Source of the DNA: Mytilus edulis
Taxonomy: Eukaryota; Mollusca; Bivalvia; Mytilida; Mytilidae
Assembly: GCF_963676685.1 (NCBI RefSeq)
Contig: NC_092354.1
Span: 24,584,193-24,648,192 of the forward strand
Length of the DNA: 64,000 bases
Direction: 5' to 3'
The position numbers and the translations under genes are program-made. The notes beneath the pieces are model-generated. The model was not told the origin of the DNA and did no database searches. It worked only from the letters and a program-made list of their open reading frames with translations. This document shows, piece by piece, positions 47,945-59,510 of this stretch (position 1 is its first letter; each line of letters opens with the position of its first letter).

Positions 47945-48425
47945 AAAAATGTATAAAAATATAGTTATGACAATATCAAGTTTTGTAAAAGATTGTTTTT
48001 ACACCGAAGAATCAGCCAATCGCTTACTATTATCAGTACCAAACGTATGTCCAACTTTGTTTTTAAAGCTTGAAATGCCAAAAAAAATAATATAATTAAA
48101 AATTTTAATCAAATAAATAGTACACTGATTGATAAACCTGTTTGTTTCAAGGATGTAACCTTAAAAACGCACATATATTCTGTTTACACTTTGTGAAAAA
48201 ATGCATAAACATAAATGTATCCATATTCTTAAAAATTATAAGTGCTTGAAACCATTGAAGGGTAAAGAATGCTATGTTAACTTAAAATAAACATTGTGCA
48301 TTTATCCAATATTTTAAATTTGAGTTATCATATAAATTGCACATTTATATACCATGCTTAACTTTTTTTTATATATGATGAAATGTTTTTTTTACAAGTC
48401 TGGTTATTTAAATACACATAATTTT
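47945..48425. other. AT-rich DNA, likely intron or 5' flank
   Basis: Upstream, on the minus strand, of the repeat-protein exon. If the acceptor at 47933 is used this is intron; no upstream exon was found. Confidence 0.35.
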
Positions 48426-48429
48426 GTGA

Positions 48430-48500
48430 ACTATCACCCCTATTTTTTGGTGAGGTTTGTGTTGTTTATTCTTAGGTTTTTCGATGTTGTGTCATGTGTA
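48430..48500 (-). repeat. Partial inverted copy of the GAGGGACGAAAGATACC family
   Basis: The plus strand reads CTATCACCCCTATTTTTTGG, TGAGGTTTGTGTTGTTTATT, then TGTTGTGTCATGTGTAC, the inverse of the 3' half of the family. Confidence 0.6.
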
Positions 48501-48595
48501 CTTATATCACTCTACTGAGATGAGTCAGTAAGATCAAAGGAAAATTTGGTAAATAGCCATAATAAAGATTCTCCAAATTTTATATAATTATTTAT

Positions 48596-48622
48596 GAGAT
48601 TGACTGACTGACTGACTGACAC
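48596..48622 (+). repeat. (TGAC)n microsatellite
   Basis: Six consecutive GACT/TGAC tetramers. Confidence 0.9.
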
Positions 48623-48989
48623 ACAGGTATACTTCAACTTTTTCTAAAGCATGGATATAATCATCACGGTCAAAGTATATTTGTTCCATCTAACAGGTGT
48701 TCCACCAAAAACTTTGTTATAAACAATGTCATAATATCTGTCCGTGTTGGAAGAAATATTTTACATCATACGTTCCAGAAAATAATTAAAATAGCCTTGC
48801 CAGACGTTATAATTATTTGGACTAGTTAGGAACATATATAAGAGAATATCACATGGCATTTTCAATATCACATTTTTATCAACCCAAGACACCAATATAA
48901 TCCCAAGAGCTCTGCTCTTATTTAAGGTGTTTGATGCGAGGACTTGTGTTTCGTTGTGTATACGAGTTGTATATATATACAAGTACGTC

Positions 48990-49126
48990 TGAGGTCATGT
49001 GGTCTAGCAGGACGGCTGCAGTGAAGATATCACAGTAGCATGGGTTCGAATTCCGGCAAGGGAAGAACAAAAAATTTGCGAAAGCAAATTTACAGATCTA
49101 ACATTATATTTATATATATATATATT
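48990..49126 (+). repeat. tRNA-derived SINE, copy 2
   Basis: A box TGGTCTAGCAGG (49000-49011), B box GGTTCGAATTCC (49043-49054), perfect AAATTTGC GAAA GCAAATTT hairpin (49072-49091), then CAGATCTAACATT and (TA)n. Shares every part with 5441-5640 in the other orientation. A (TA)n tract also precedes the head (48970-48980). Confidence 0.82.
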
Positions 49127-49129
49127 CTT

Positions 49130-50757
49130 ACTGCCTGATCCTGATTGATCTTTGACATCAAGAAGCAATTCATCAAGTTAATAATTTATAAAAACTTAGT
49201 GATAAGTTGCACTGGCGATCTCGTAACCAATTCAATAAGCTTCACGTCAAGCAGATAAACAAATTGAAACGTGATGGTTTGAAAGTTACCTACCCTTTAA
49301 ACAGTCCTTCAAACAAATCTAGTAAAAAGCCTCGCAACCGTAGATTTCGAAGAAAAATTCGTATTACGGCCAATCCCAAAAACACAGTTGTCAATTTGTC
49401 AACAGTCTCTAACTGAGGATAAAACTAAAGTATTAAATAAGGGTTTGAATTATTGCCCTACTCCAAGTAACAAATATAATATGAAACTGGAGGATGACCT
49501 CAATAACTTTGCCAGAACCCTCAAAATTAAAGAATACTTTGGTAAGGAGGATAATGAGGAAAACACAGACACGTCGAACTCGGAGGACGAAATCATAATT
49601 CCGCATTTCAAAAAGAAGAGTTCATTGATCCCAAAGCCCAACAAATCTGCTACACTGGAAGATGTTATTAACAAAATCAAATCGGAGGTTGTACATCTAG
49701 CCAGCAACAAGTACTCGTCGTTTTATAACACCTCCTCTGACGAGAAAAGAGCAGTACAATCGCTGAGAAACCGAGATGATATTGTTAAAAAACCAGCAGA
49801 CCAGGGAAGTGCCGTTGTGATAATGGACAAAGCCAACTACATCGCGGAAGCTGAGCGTCAGCTCTCTGACGAGAGATTGTATAAGAAACTTGACTATGAC
49901 CCTACTTCCGAGTTAAGTTCTAAAATTAGTACTGCGTTACAAACCATGCACAATGACGGGCACATAGATAAGGATACAATTGGATATTCAAAACCAGAGA
50001 AAGCCAAGCCTGATCGATTGTATCTTCTTCCTAAAATACACAAGGTTAACAACCCCGGTAGACCCATTGTATCCGGTAACGGCCTCCCGACTGAGAAAAT
50101 CTCGGAATTTGTAGACTTTCATTTAAGATCTTATGTAGAAAATCTTACTTCTCACATTCAGGACATTACAGATTATCTTCGCAAAATGGAATCCATGAAT
50201 CCTCTTCCTCTGGAAACTCTCCTTGTCACTTTAGATGTCACCTCATTGTATACCAAGATACCTCATGATGACAGAATACAATCGTGTAGGGAAATATGGG
50301 CTCGCGCAACACTTTAGAACCACCTACCAAATGTTGAGGCCAGCTGCTTACTCTGGTCCTCAACTGCAACAATTTTACCTTTAATGGTGAAAATTATCTT
50401 CAAATAAACGGGACAGCGATTGATGCTTTTATCAGACATGCAAACAACGCCCACCAGTCAATTAAATTTACATATGAAATATCCGACTCTAAGATATCTT
50501 TCTTAGACACAACTACATCTATGAAGGACGGTGTGATATCAACAGACCTCTACTGTAATCAGTACCTTTCTCCCCAAAGCTGTCTCCTCAAACACTGTAC
50601 AAAAAGTATCCCGTACAGTCAAGCTCTCAGCGTAAAGGGGATTTGCTCCTGAGAGGCTGTCACTCAGCCGTTACAGGAACTTCGCGGATTTTTAATCAAA
50701 CGAGTTTATAAGCTGTATGCAAAGCCCGAGCTTTTAAGGTGTAAGAAGAATGCGAGG
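49130..50757 (+). pseudogene. Penelope-like retroelement reverse transcriptase, catalytic core deleted
   Basis: The frame 49207-49416 shifts by one base near 49390 into 49388-50317, which carries LTEDKTKVLNKGLNYCPTPS, PADQGSAVVIMDKANY, LYLLPKIHKVNNPGRPIVSG, NGLPTEKISEFVDFHL and LVTLDVTSLYTKIPHDD, diagnostic of Penelope-like reverse transcriptases. After 50317 a shifted frame gives NCNNFTFNGENYLQINGTA, directly followed by IDAFIRHANNAHQSIKFTYE, so the segment with the catalytic aspartate pair is deleted. Later parts: SKISFLDTTTSMKDGVISTD, SIPYSQALSVKGICS, TGA, LQELRGFLIKRVYK. The usual GIY-YIG endonuclease was not found. These elements copy RNA at chromosome ends or nicks; this one is dead. 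Confidence 0.88.
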
Positions 50758-51108
50758 TTAAGATGCTTGCATAACGGCATATCCAATTGATGCAATCTTC
50801 AGTTTTGAGTCTTTTTCAACAAAAAATGTTTTCATAAGGAGTCTTAAACTATCTGGGACATATTGGAAGTTCTGATCAATTGATGCTATGTCTAAGGGAA
50901 ATGGGTAATACTCCTTTGAAGTTTCTACTGATCGAATGTCACTTTTGATTAGCTTTGCAGCTGCTAAAATAATAGCTTGTTTCTCATCTTCAGACTATTG
51001 ATGCTTTGGTCGATGGTAAAAGTTTTGTAGAATGGTTGTTGCATTATCTTTAAGTGTAACAATACTACTTTTCCCGGATATATCTGTGATAAGAATATCA
51101 GTATGAAA
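50758..51108 (-). pseudogene. Degenerate coding fragment, unidentified repeat-type protein
   Basis: The minus strand reads TDISGKSSIVTLKDNATTIL, QNFYHRPKHQ, one TAG, then SEDEKQAIILAAAKLIKSDI, SSVET-like text, YPFPLDIASIDQ, LRLLMKTFFVEKDSKLKIAS and IGYAVMQA before a stop. Codon use and composition are clearly protein-like and the frame has a single interruption. It resembles proteins repeated in mollusc and cnidarian genomes whose next block is usually a GVQ(L/M)HHH-like motif; I cannot name the family. It abuts the Penelope relic tail to tail. Confidence 0.45.
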
Positions 51109-51154
51109 TCATAATGGTTTTCTAGATATGGAGCGGACACAAAGTTAAAGTGTT

Positions 51155-51215
51155 ATGGACGGACGGACGGACAGACTGATCACTATAGGGCGACCAGGCT
51201 TTTAGTCGGGGCCCT
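51155..51215 (+). repeat. (GGAC)n microsatellite with repeat tail
   Basis: GGACGGACGGACGGACAGAC followed by TGATCACTATAGGGCGACC, the end of a dispersed repeat. Confidence 0.6.
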
Positions 51216-51229
51216 AATAATAAAGCGTT

Positions 51230-52090
51230 ATTACAACTGTCACATAATCTTAACATAAACCAAGAAAACTAAACATTGACCTTTGAACCACGAAAATGAG
51301 GTCAAGGTCAGATAAACCATGCCAGGTAGGCATGTACAGCTTACAATTCTTCTATACAACAAATAAAATTGACTTATTGCTTATAGTTTTAGAAAAACAG
51401 ACCAAAACACAAAAGCTTAACACTGAGCAATGAACCGTAAAAAATGAGATCAAGGTCAAATAAAACCTGTGCGACTGACATGTAGATCATGAAATATTTC
51501 CATACACCAAATATAGTTGACCTTTTGCATATAGTATTAGAAAAAAAGGCCAGAACTCAAAAACTTAACTTTAACCACTGAACCATGAAAATGAGGTCAA
51601 GGTCATATGACACCTACCAGGTAGACCTGTACACCTTACAACCATGCCATACACAAAATATAGAAGACCTATTGCAAACAGTATAAGAAAAACAGACCAA
51701 AACACAAAACTTAACTATAACCACTAAACCATGAAAATGAGGTCAAGGTCAGATGACACCTGCCAGTTGGACATGTACACCTTACAGTGCTTCCATACAC
51801 CGAATATACTAGACCTATTGCTTATAGTATCTCAGATATGGACTTGACCACCAAAACTTAACCTTGACGTTGTTTGCTGATCCATGAAATGAGGTCGAGG
51901 TCAAGTGAAAACTGTCTGACGGGCAAGAGGACCTTGCAAGGTACACACATACCAAATATAGTTATCCAATTACTTACATGTATAATAAGAGAGAATTTAA
52001 CATTACAAAAAATTTTAACTTTTTTTTCAAGTAGTCACTGAACCATGAAAATGAGGTCAAGGACATTGGACATGTGACTGACGGAATCTT
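51230..52090 (+). repeat. Tandem repeat, 145-158-bp unit, six copies, with AGGTCA direct repeats
   Basis: Each unit holds CCATGAAAATGAGGTCAAGG or a close variant (at about 51290, 51440, 51585, 51730, 51883 and 52041), then a cysteine-poor, non-coding stretch with ACATGTACACCTTACA, CCATACACCAAATATAG, CCTATTGCTTATAGTAT and CAGACCAAAACACAAAA. No frame is conserved between units. Confidence 0.85.
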
Positions 52091-52203
52091 CGTAACATGA
52101 GGCAACCATATACAAAGTATGAAGCATCCAGGTCTCCCACCTTCTAAAATATAAAGCTTATAGAACTGAGCTAACATCGCCGCCGCCGTATCACTATCCC
52201 AAT

Positions 52204-52238
52204 GTCGAGCTTTCTGCGACAAAAGTCGCAGGCTCGAC
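52204..52238. repeat. Two-step hairpin
   Basis: GTCGAGC pairs with GCTCGAC, and inside it CTGCGAC pairs with GTCGCAG around an AAAA loop: a 14-bp stem with one TTT bulge, at the left edge of the following inverted-repeat element. Confidence 0.8.
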
Positions 52239-52790
52239 AAAAAAACTGCCCCAACCTGGATTACCAAATCGCCCCACTTGTGAACTGTGTTAAATCCCGT
52301 TAATATTACTCCTGCCAACTGGTCCCATCTAATGGAAATGGGTGAAATCTAGATAAATATATTATTAACCAGGATGAATTTAGTAATGCCAACTCGCCCC
52401 ACTTATGGAAAAAGATGTTATTCCATTGAATATAAGTTAAATTCCTTATATTGCATTTTGATACATTTAACTGGTTTCTTTTCAATTGTTATGCAAATAA
52501 CTAAGCTTCAAAACTTACAGTTATTCTTCAACAATCAGTTTTTTTTTAGAATTATAATCTCAGTATATATCAATAATAGTAATTAAATTAATTTTCGGTT
52601 TGTTTGTATTCTGTGTAGATTAGTTTTCATTAAAGTGGTGCGAGTTTTTATTTTTAATTGTATATATATTAATCTAAATATTACGGTTTTTTTATAAGTA
52701 GGGCGAGTTGGCAGGAGTAATATTAAACATGATTTAACCAATTTCACATGTGGGGCGATTTGATAAATCAGTTTGTGGCGGTTTTTTAAA
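52239..52790. mobile_element. Element with ~80-bp terminal inverted repeats
   Basis: The left arm 52239-52320 (AAATCGCCCCACTTGTGAA, TAATATTACTCCTGCCAACT) is the inverse of the right arm 52706-52790 (AGTTGGCAGGAGTAATATTA, CACATGTGGGGCGATTTG). CAACTCGCCCCACTTATGG near 52390 is a further internal copy. The ~380-bp interior is non-coding. It fits a MITE or foldback element. Confidence 0.7.
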
Positions 52791-52984
52791 AAGTGGGGCG
52801 ATTAGCCAGTGGGGCAACTTGTCCTGCTTCCATTTGAAGGCCCCCTTGAAGGTTTTGTATGACTATATGGACCATCTTTCACGTAAAACCCCCATGTGCA
52901 TTTTGAAAAGTTGGCAGATATGTTTCTAACTCCAGGCAAAATCTACCGGTATGAATGAAAAAGAAGTTTTCAATTAAGGCTCTG

Positions 52985-54050
52985 GGGCCATAACAGCTGT
53001 CTCATTAGCATTTTAACCACTTCCCATATTTGCAATTAAAACAATAGAAGAAAATTATTCAACGCAAAACCAAAACTTGCTTGTAAATATGAAATTCTCT
53101 TTACGGTATGAGTTTTTCTCATTGTTTGAGATTGTACAGTAGTACCTGTAACTGCTTATACCTATTTCTTATTCACTTTTGCTTGATAAACTCACTAAAT
53201 ATCAAATACATTGTACCACATCTCCTTATTTTTATAAGCATTCCAATAACATGAACAATTGTAATTCAATTCTATATACCAAAGCAAAATGAACTGCACC
53301 ACTTTCATTCACTAGTATGCATCTTTTGGCAAAATACAAGTTCTTAAATGACACAATATATATTTATTGATAAAAAAATAAAATTAAGTATACAACTCTT
53401 TAACAGGTATAAAAAAAGCACAGCTGTGTCATAATTTGTGAAATCTGTGCTGAAAACATAGACATTGATGGTATTTGAGTAATTCCATATGTGAAGCTCA
53501 ACATTAGCTCGTCAGTTGGTGGTGGACAGTTATAGTTCCTTTGTGCAGGCTAGGATGAATGACTTTTCAGGAAAACCAATTTCACAAATCAAAACTTTCC
53601 TCTAAATTTCTCCTACAATATTCATCCAGTTTAGTTCTTTTGTTTTAATTGGACACCGTCCTGATTTTTAATTTTGCAAACCATTCAGTCTCTTGCTTGC
53701 AAATGGTGCATGAAAATAGGATGGGTATGGCAGTAGACAAGTCTCTTTAAAGTGGGTTTGTGCCCTGAAAAAAAGTTTTATAACTTATTTTTTTTTGAAA
53801 CTTGTGCAACACACATACCTAAATAACTATAACATAGAAGAGAGCATCATTCGTGTCAATGTTTTGTTCCTGTTTACATTGTCATTGATATTTTTTCAAA
53901 AAGCCTGAGGCATAACTCATGAATTCCTGTCATTACATCCTCAATTAACATAATTACTGCTAGAATAATTATCAGTATGATATACGTACACTATCATTGT
54001 ACAGCCCAAGTCTTCAGTATATATAATTGTTGCATTCATTCACTCCTGTG
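52985..54050. other. Non-coding DNA
   Basis: A short degenerate TGTGGTATGATTG-family piece lies at 52985-53040 (TCTGGGGCCATAACAGCTGT, CTCATTAGCATTT). No gene supported. Confidence 0.4.
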
Positions 54051-54156
54051 TTCAGTCGTTCAAAAATATTTAAACATCAACAAATGAACTTTAATAAGGA
54101 CAAGAAAACACTAGAAAAGATACGTACATACAACCCGTGTTTAAGTGTATTTGAAA

Positions 54157-54220
54157 GAGAAATATATCTGGTTAAACGATGTATAAAGGAGAAATATATC
54201 TGGTTAAACGATGTATAAAG
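54157..54220 (+). repeat. Perfect 32-bp tandem duplication
   Basis: GAGAAATATATCTGGTTAAA to TATAAAG occurs twice without a mismatch (54157-54188, 54189-54220), just upstream of the recognisable reverse transcriptase frame. It must be recent. Confidence 0.95.
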
Positions 54221-55207
54221 GAGGAAAAATTGTAGATATTGCATTACGATGCTTTCTACCTAATAGCACGTGGATATCATCCGAAACATCATCAGTCCTA
54301 TCAGGAGTACCTCAAGGAACGGTTCTTGGTCCAATCCTATTTCTGGTCCATATCAACGACATAGCAGATAACGTAACATCAGAAATTAGACTGTTCGCAG
54401 ACGACTGTGTATGCTACAGAAGATGACTGTGTTGAACTACAGAAGGATATTGATACCCTAGGAAACTGGGCGACAGATTGGGGAATGAGATTTCAGCCAG
54501 TTAAATGCAACATGATGACATTGAGTCGCAAGAAGAAAACAACATCATTTAAATACATATTAAAAAATATGGAACTCCAATTTTTAACATCAATAAAATA
54601 TCTAGGAGTTAACATCACGAATGATCTACACTGGGGTAAGCACATAGAGGAGATATGCAATAAATCTTACAGGACACTAGGTTTACTAAAAAGAAATCTA
54701 TCCGCATGTCCACTTGAAGTTAAACTCCAGGCCTATAAAGGACTGATACGACCTGTCCTAGAATATGCAAGCACTGCCTGGGACCCACATCAACTATATC
54801 TCCAAGACCAACTGGAAAATGTACAGAAAAGAGCGGCTACGTTCATAACATCAAACTACACTGATTACGAACCAGGAAGTATGACAGCAATTTTAGATCA
54901 GCTACAATTACCCTCACTAAAAGACCGACGTACACAAAACAGATTAATTCTTTTCTGCAAGAATATACACGGTCAAGCAAACTTACCATCTGACCAACTG
55001 AAAAAACCATCCCGTACAACCAAGAACATGCACAGTCAACATTTCCTCCGTCTTCAAACAAAAACAGATACGTTAAAATACAGGTTTATTCCAAATACCA
55101 TTAAAGACTGGAACCTACTACCACCGGATATCTTCACCAAAATTCAGACAGCAGAAGAACCAGCTAAAACCTTTAGTGAAATTGTAAGGGGGGCCCAACT
55201 TAAGTAA
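54211..55207 (+). pseudogene. Non-LTR retrotransposon reverse transcriptase (Jockey/CR1-type), 5'-truncated, frameshifted
   Basis: The frame 54211-54426 has VLSGVPQGTVLGPILFLVHI, NDIADNV and the catalytic LFADDC motif. The next frame, 54407-55207, continues with DDCVELQKDIDTLGNWATDW, the thumb region YLGVNITNDLHWGKHIEEIC, KRNLSACP, VLEYASTAWDPH and QKRAATFI, and the usual C-terminal tail (LPSLKDRRTQNRL, YRFIPNTIKDWNLLP). The frame break right after the catalytic motif disables it. The endonuclease domain and ORF1 are absent, as expected of a 5'-truncated LINE. The 3' end has ATCAAG repeats (55261-55282), matching clades that end in microsatellites. Confidence 0.88.
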
Positions 55208-55289
55208 AATACTTGACGCACGCGCGGTGTAATAATATCCTTGGATGTATCACCGTAAATCTATCAAGATCAAGATCAAGATATGTTTA

Positions 55290-56270
55290 CATATTTAGAC
55301 TTGACCCAGTATGACCCGTACCTTGTAGGTCACCGCCGTCGTTTAAACACTAGACTACAGTCGTGTAAGACAATAAAAAGCTTAAGCCTGTACTATTTGT
55401 GTGAAGTAAATGTGTTTGTTCTGTACATTTAAATTGTTTTACCTGATAGCAAGGACGTATATCTATCCGTTTCCTTCTCAATTCACTTTGTCAAATTCTT
55501 CGAGCTTCTTCAAAACATACGTTTTACTGCGCCCGGAAGTGAGAAATATGAGAAATCCTCGTAAAATAATGCTATTTTCAATTTTGTGGAATCCATTTTG
55601 TTATATTTATTATACAAAGATAAAAAAAAGTTACGATTAATTATGAATTTGCATATCATTATTCGGAACGTTTATGGACTATTTTCCATAGCTGTAAATC
55701 GGTCATTTTGGCGGGAAATCATGTACACATACACACGTAGATTGGCTGGTACCCGATCGTAATGTTACACATCACATATATCAAATAGCTAATACCCGGA
55801 ACGTAGTACCGGGAACCAGGATAATACGTAGACAACACACATAACTAGAACCGAAATTGAAAACGCTTTACGGTTTCTCGTTCATAAACCGAATTCCGCT
55901 TTGAATTATAGAAGATGCAATATTAATCATGTTCAGTCGACTTTTCATTGTTATATCAACGTCTGAACTAATTAAAGAATCTTTAGATGTCAGATAACAC
56001 TCGAAATTGACCCGACCTCTTTCCACACGGAATACACATAATGATAGTTTGTAGTCAGGTTGACTGCTTATAATGCAAAATACACACTAATAACAAGTTC
56101 TATAAAACGAACAATACACACTGATCGTTTCTTTAGTCCCCAATGTAAATGAAAGAAACAAAAACCATATTATACCATAAAAAGAAGAGGTGAAATTCGA
56201 ACATTTCCGGATCTATTTCTGGCCAAAAGACCCCCTGCATAGATTGCGTATGAAAAGATGAACCTCATGA
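55290..56270. other. Non-coding DNA
   Basis: No supported gene or repeat; the frame at 55410-55640 has no domain. Confidence 0.4.
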
Positions 56271-56279
56271 CTTAAAAGT

Positions 56280-59200
56280 CAGGCCTTAAAGCACTGCCTT
56301 TAAAAATTACCAATAAAGGTCAAATCTGAATAACTATTTATCAAGTAGAAAAAAATACTCTAAAAATAATACTGAGAAAACGTTGCAATTTTAAATAAAG
56401 CTGTGATTGTTTTACTTCTAATACATTTTCAATACATATTAGAAAATTGTCTTGATTAGATGAGCGATTTAAAGTAACATCGTATACAATTATCCAAAAA
56501 AAATGTCAAATTTACAGTAAAATGATGAAAAATTACCTTTAAAGGTCAAATCTTAATGAATATCTAAAAAGTAGTAAAATTTACAAAAAAATGTTACTGA
56601 GAAAACTTTGCAATTTTTAAATAAACCTCTGGTTGTTATAATTTTACTTCAAATACATTTGTCAATACATATTAGAAAATTGTCTTGATCAAATGGCCGA
56701 TTTAAAGTAACATCGTATACAATTATCCAAAAAAAGTCAAATGAACAGTAAAATGTTGAAAAATTACCAATAAAGGTCAAATCTGAATGAATATCAAAAA
56801 GTAGAAAAAATTACTAAAAAAATAGTATTGAGAAAATGGTGTAATTTTTAAATAAAGCTGTGGTTGTTTCAATTTTACTTCTAATACATTTGTCAATACA
56901 AATTAGAAAATTGTCTTGATCAAATGACCGATTTAAAATAAAGTCGTATACAATTATCTAAAAAAATGTCAAATTTACAGTTAAATGTTTAAAAATTATC
57001 AAAAAAGGTCAAATCTGAATGAATATCAAAAAGTAGAAAAATTTACTGAAAAAATGTTACTGAGAAAATGGTGTTATTTTTAAATAATTTAAAAGATGTT
57101 GTTGTTTCAACTTTACTTCTAATACATTTGTCAATACATATAAAAAATTGTCTTTAAATGACCGATTGAAGGTAACATCGTATACAATTAACAAAAAAAT
57201 CTCAAATTTACAGTAAAATGTTAAAATATTATCAATAAAGGTCAAATCTGAATGAATATCCAAAAAGTAGTAAAATTTACTGAAAAAATGTTATTGAGAA
57301 AATGCTGTCATTTTTAAATAAAGCTGTTGTTGTTTCAATTTTACTTCAAATACATTTGTCAATACATATTAGAAAATTGTCTTGATCAAATGACCGATTT
57401 AAAGTAACATCGTATAAATTAACCAAAAAAATGTCAAATTAACAGTAAAATGTTGAAAAATTACCGATAAAGGTCAAATCTGAATGAATATCAAAAAGTA
57501 GAAAAAATTACTAAAAAAATAGTATTGAGAAAATGGTGTAATTTTTAAATAAAGCTGTGGTTGTTTCAATTTTACTTCTAATACATTTGTCAATACAAAT
57601 TATAAAATTGTCTTGATCAAATGACCGATTTAAAGTAACATCGTATACAATTATCCAAAAAAATGTAAAATTTACAGTAAAATGTTGAAAAATTATCAAA
57701 AAAGGTCAAATCTGAATGAATATCAAAAAGTAGAAAAATTTACTGAAAAAATGTTACTGAGAAAATGGTGTTATTTTTAAATAATCTAAAAGATGTTGAT
57801 GTTTCAACTTTACTTCTAATACATTTGTCAATACATATAAAAAATTGTCTTTAAATGACCGATTGAAGGTAGCATCGTATACAATTAAAAAAAAAATCTC
57901 AAATTTACAGTAAAATGTTAAAATATTATCAATAAAGGTCAAATCTGAATGAATATCCAAAAAGTAGTAAAATTTACTGAAAAAAAGCTGTAATTTTTAA
58001 ATAAATCTGTTGTTGTTTCAATTTTACTTCAAATACATTTGTCAATACATATTAGAAAATTGTCTTGATCAAATGACCGATTTAAAGTAACATCGTATAA
58101 ATTAACCAAAAAAATGTCAAATTAACAGTAAAATGTTGAAAAATTACCGATAAAGGTCAAATCTGAATGAATATAAAAAAGTAGAAAAAATTACTGAAAA
58201 AATAGTAGTCAGAAAATGGTGTAATTTTTAAATAAAGCTGTGGTTGTTTCAATTTTACTTCTAATACATTTGTCAATACATATTAGAAAATTGTCTTCAA
58301 ATGACCGATTTAAGGTAACATCGTATACAATTATCCAAAAAAATGTAAAATTTACAGTAAAATGTTATACTGAGAAAATGGTGTAATTTTTAAAAGAATA
58401 TCAAAATGTAAAAAAAACTGAAAAAATAGTGCTGAAAAAATGGTGTAATTTTTAAATAAAGCTGTGGTTGTTTCAATTTTACTTATAATACATTTGTCAA
58501 TACATATAAAAAAAATTGTCTACAAATGACCGAATTAAGGTAACATCGTATACAATTATCCCAAAAAATGTCAAAGTACTGAAAAAATGGTGTAATTTTT
58601 AAATAAAGCTGTGGTTGTTTCAATTTTACTTCTAATACATTTGTCAACACATATAAAAAAAATTGTCTTCAAATGACCGATTTAAGGTAACATCGTATAC
58701 AATTATCCCAAAAAATGTCAAATTAACAGTAAAATGTCGTAAAATTATCAATAAAGGTTAAATCGGAATTAATATCTGTAAAGTAGAAAAATTTACTGAA
58801 AAAATGTTACTAAGAAAACTTTGATATTTTTTAATAAACCTGTGGTTGTTTCAATTTTACTTCTAATATATTTGTCAATACATATAAGAAAATTATCTTC
58901 ATCAAATGACCGATTTAAGGTAACATCGTATACAATTAACAAAAAAATGTCAAATTTACAGTAAAATGTTGAAAAATTACCAATAAAGGTCAAATCGGAA
59001 TGAATATCTATAAAGTAGTATGTTCATGATGTATATTTCACACATGCAAAATATGTTGTATTGAATATATCATCATTTCTGTAACTATGTTATTTAGTTA
59101 ATGAGAATAAAGATATATCTATCTATCTAAAATTTACTGAAAAAATGTTACTAAAAAATGTTGCAATTTTCAAATAAACCTGTTGTTTCAATTTTACTTC

Positions 59201-59510
59201 TAAAAAACTTGTTAATACATATTAGAAAATTGTCTTGATTAAATGACCGATTTAAGGTAACATCGTATACAATTAACAAAAAAATATCAAATTTACAGTA
59301 AAATGTTAAAATATATCAATAAAGGTCAAATCTGAATGAATATCCAAAAAGAAGTAAAGTTAACTGAAAATTGTACTGAGAAAAATGTTGAAATTTGTCA
59401 ATAAAACTGTGTTTAGTTTAAGTTTACTATTAATACAATTATATATATATATATTAGAAAATGTCTTGATAAAATTACCGATTTAAGGAAACATCATATA
59501 CAATTATTAT
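56280..59510 (+). repeat. ~230-bp satellite array, about 13 units
   Basis: The unit contains AATAAAGGTCAAATCTGAAT, GAATATCAAAAAGTAG, AATTTTTAAATAAAGCTGTG, GTTGTTTCAATTTTACTTCT, AATACATTTGTCAATACATA, TTAGAAAATTGTCTTGATCA, AATGACCGATTTAA, GTAACATCGTATACAATTA and ACAGTAAAATGTT. Spacing is about 230 bp, with shortened units at 58370-58570. Minus-strand frames such as 57057-57263 and 58793-58993 are all translations of the same unit. Confidence 0.9.
59020..59130 (+). mobile_element. Small retroelement 3' end inserted in the satellite
   Basis: A non-satellite stretch splits a unit between AAAGTAGTA and AAAATTTACTG. It ends GAGAATAAAGATATATCTAT followed by CTATCT, an AATAAA-like word plus a TATC microsatellite tail, as in truncated LINE/SINE insertions. 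Confidence 0.55.

Noticed and set aside
56400-59000. Recurring minus-strand frames with NRSF-DNFL-like peptides
   Set aside because: All are translations of the 230-bp satellite unit. Frames are broken in many units, so no protein is likely.
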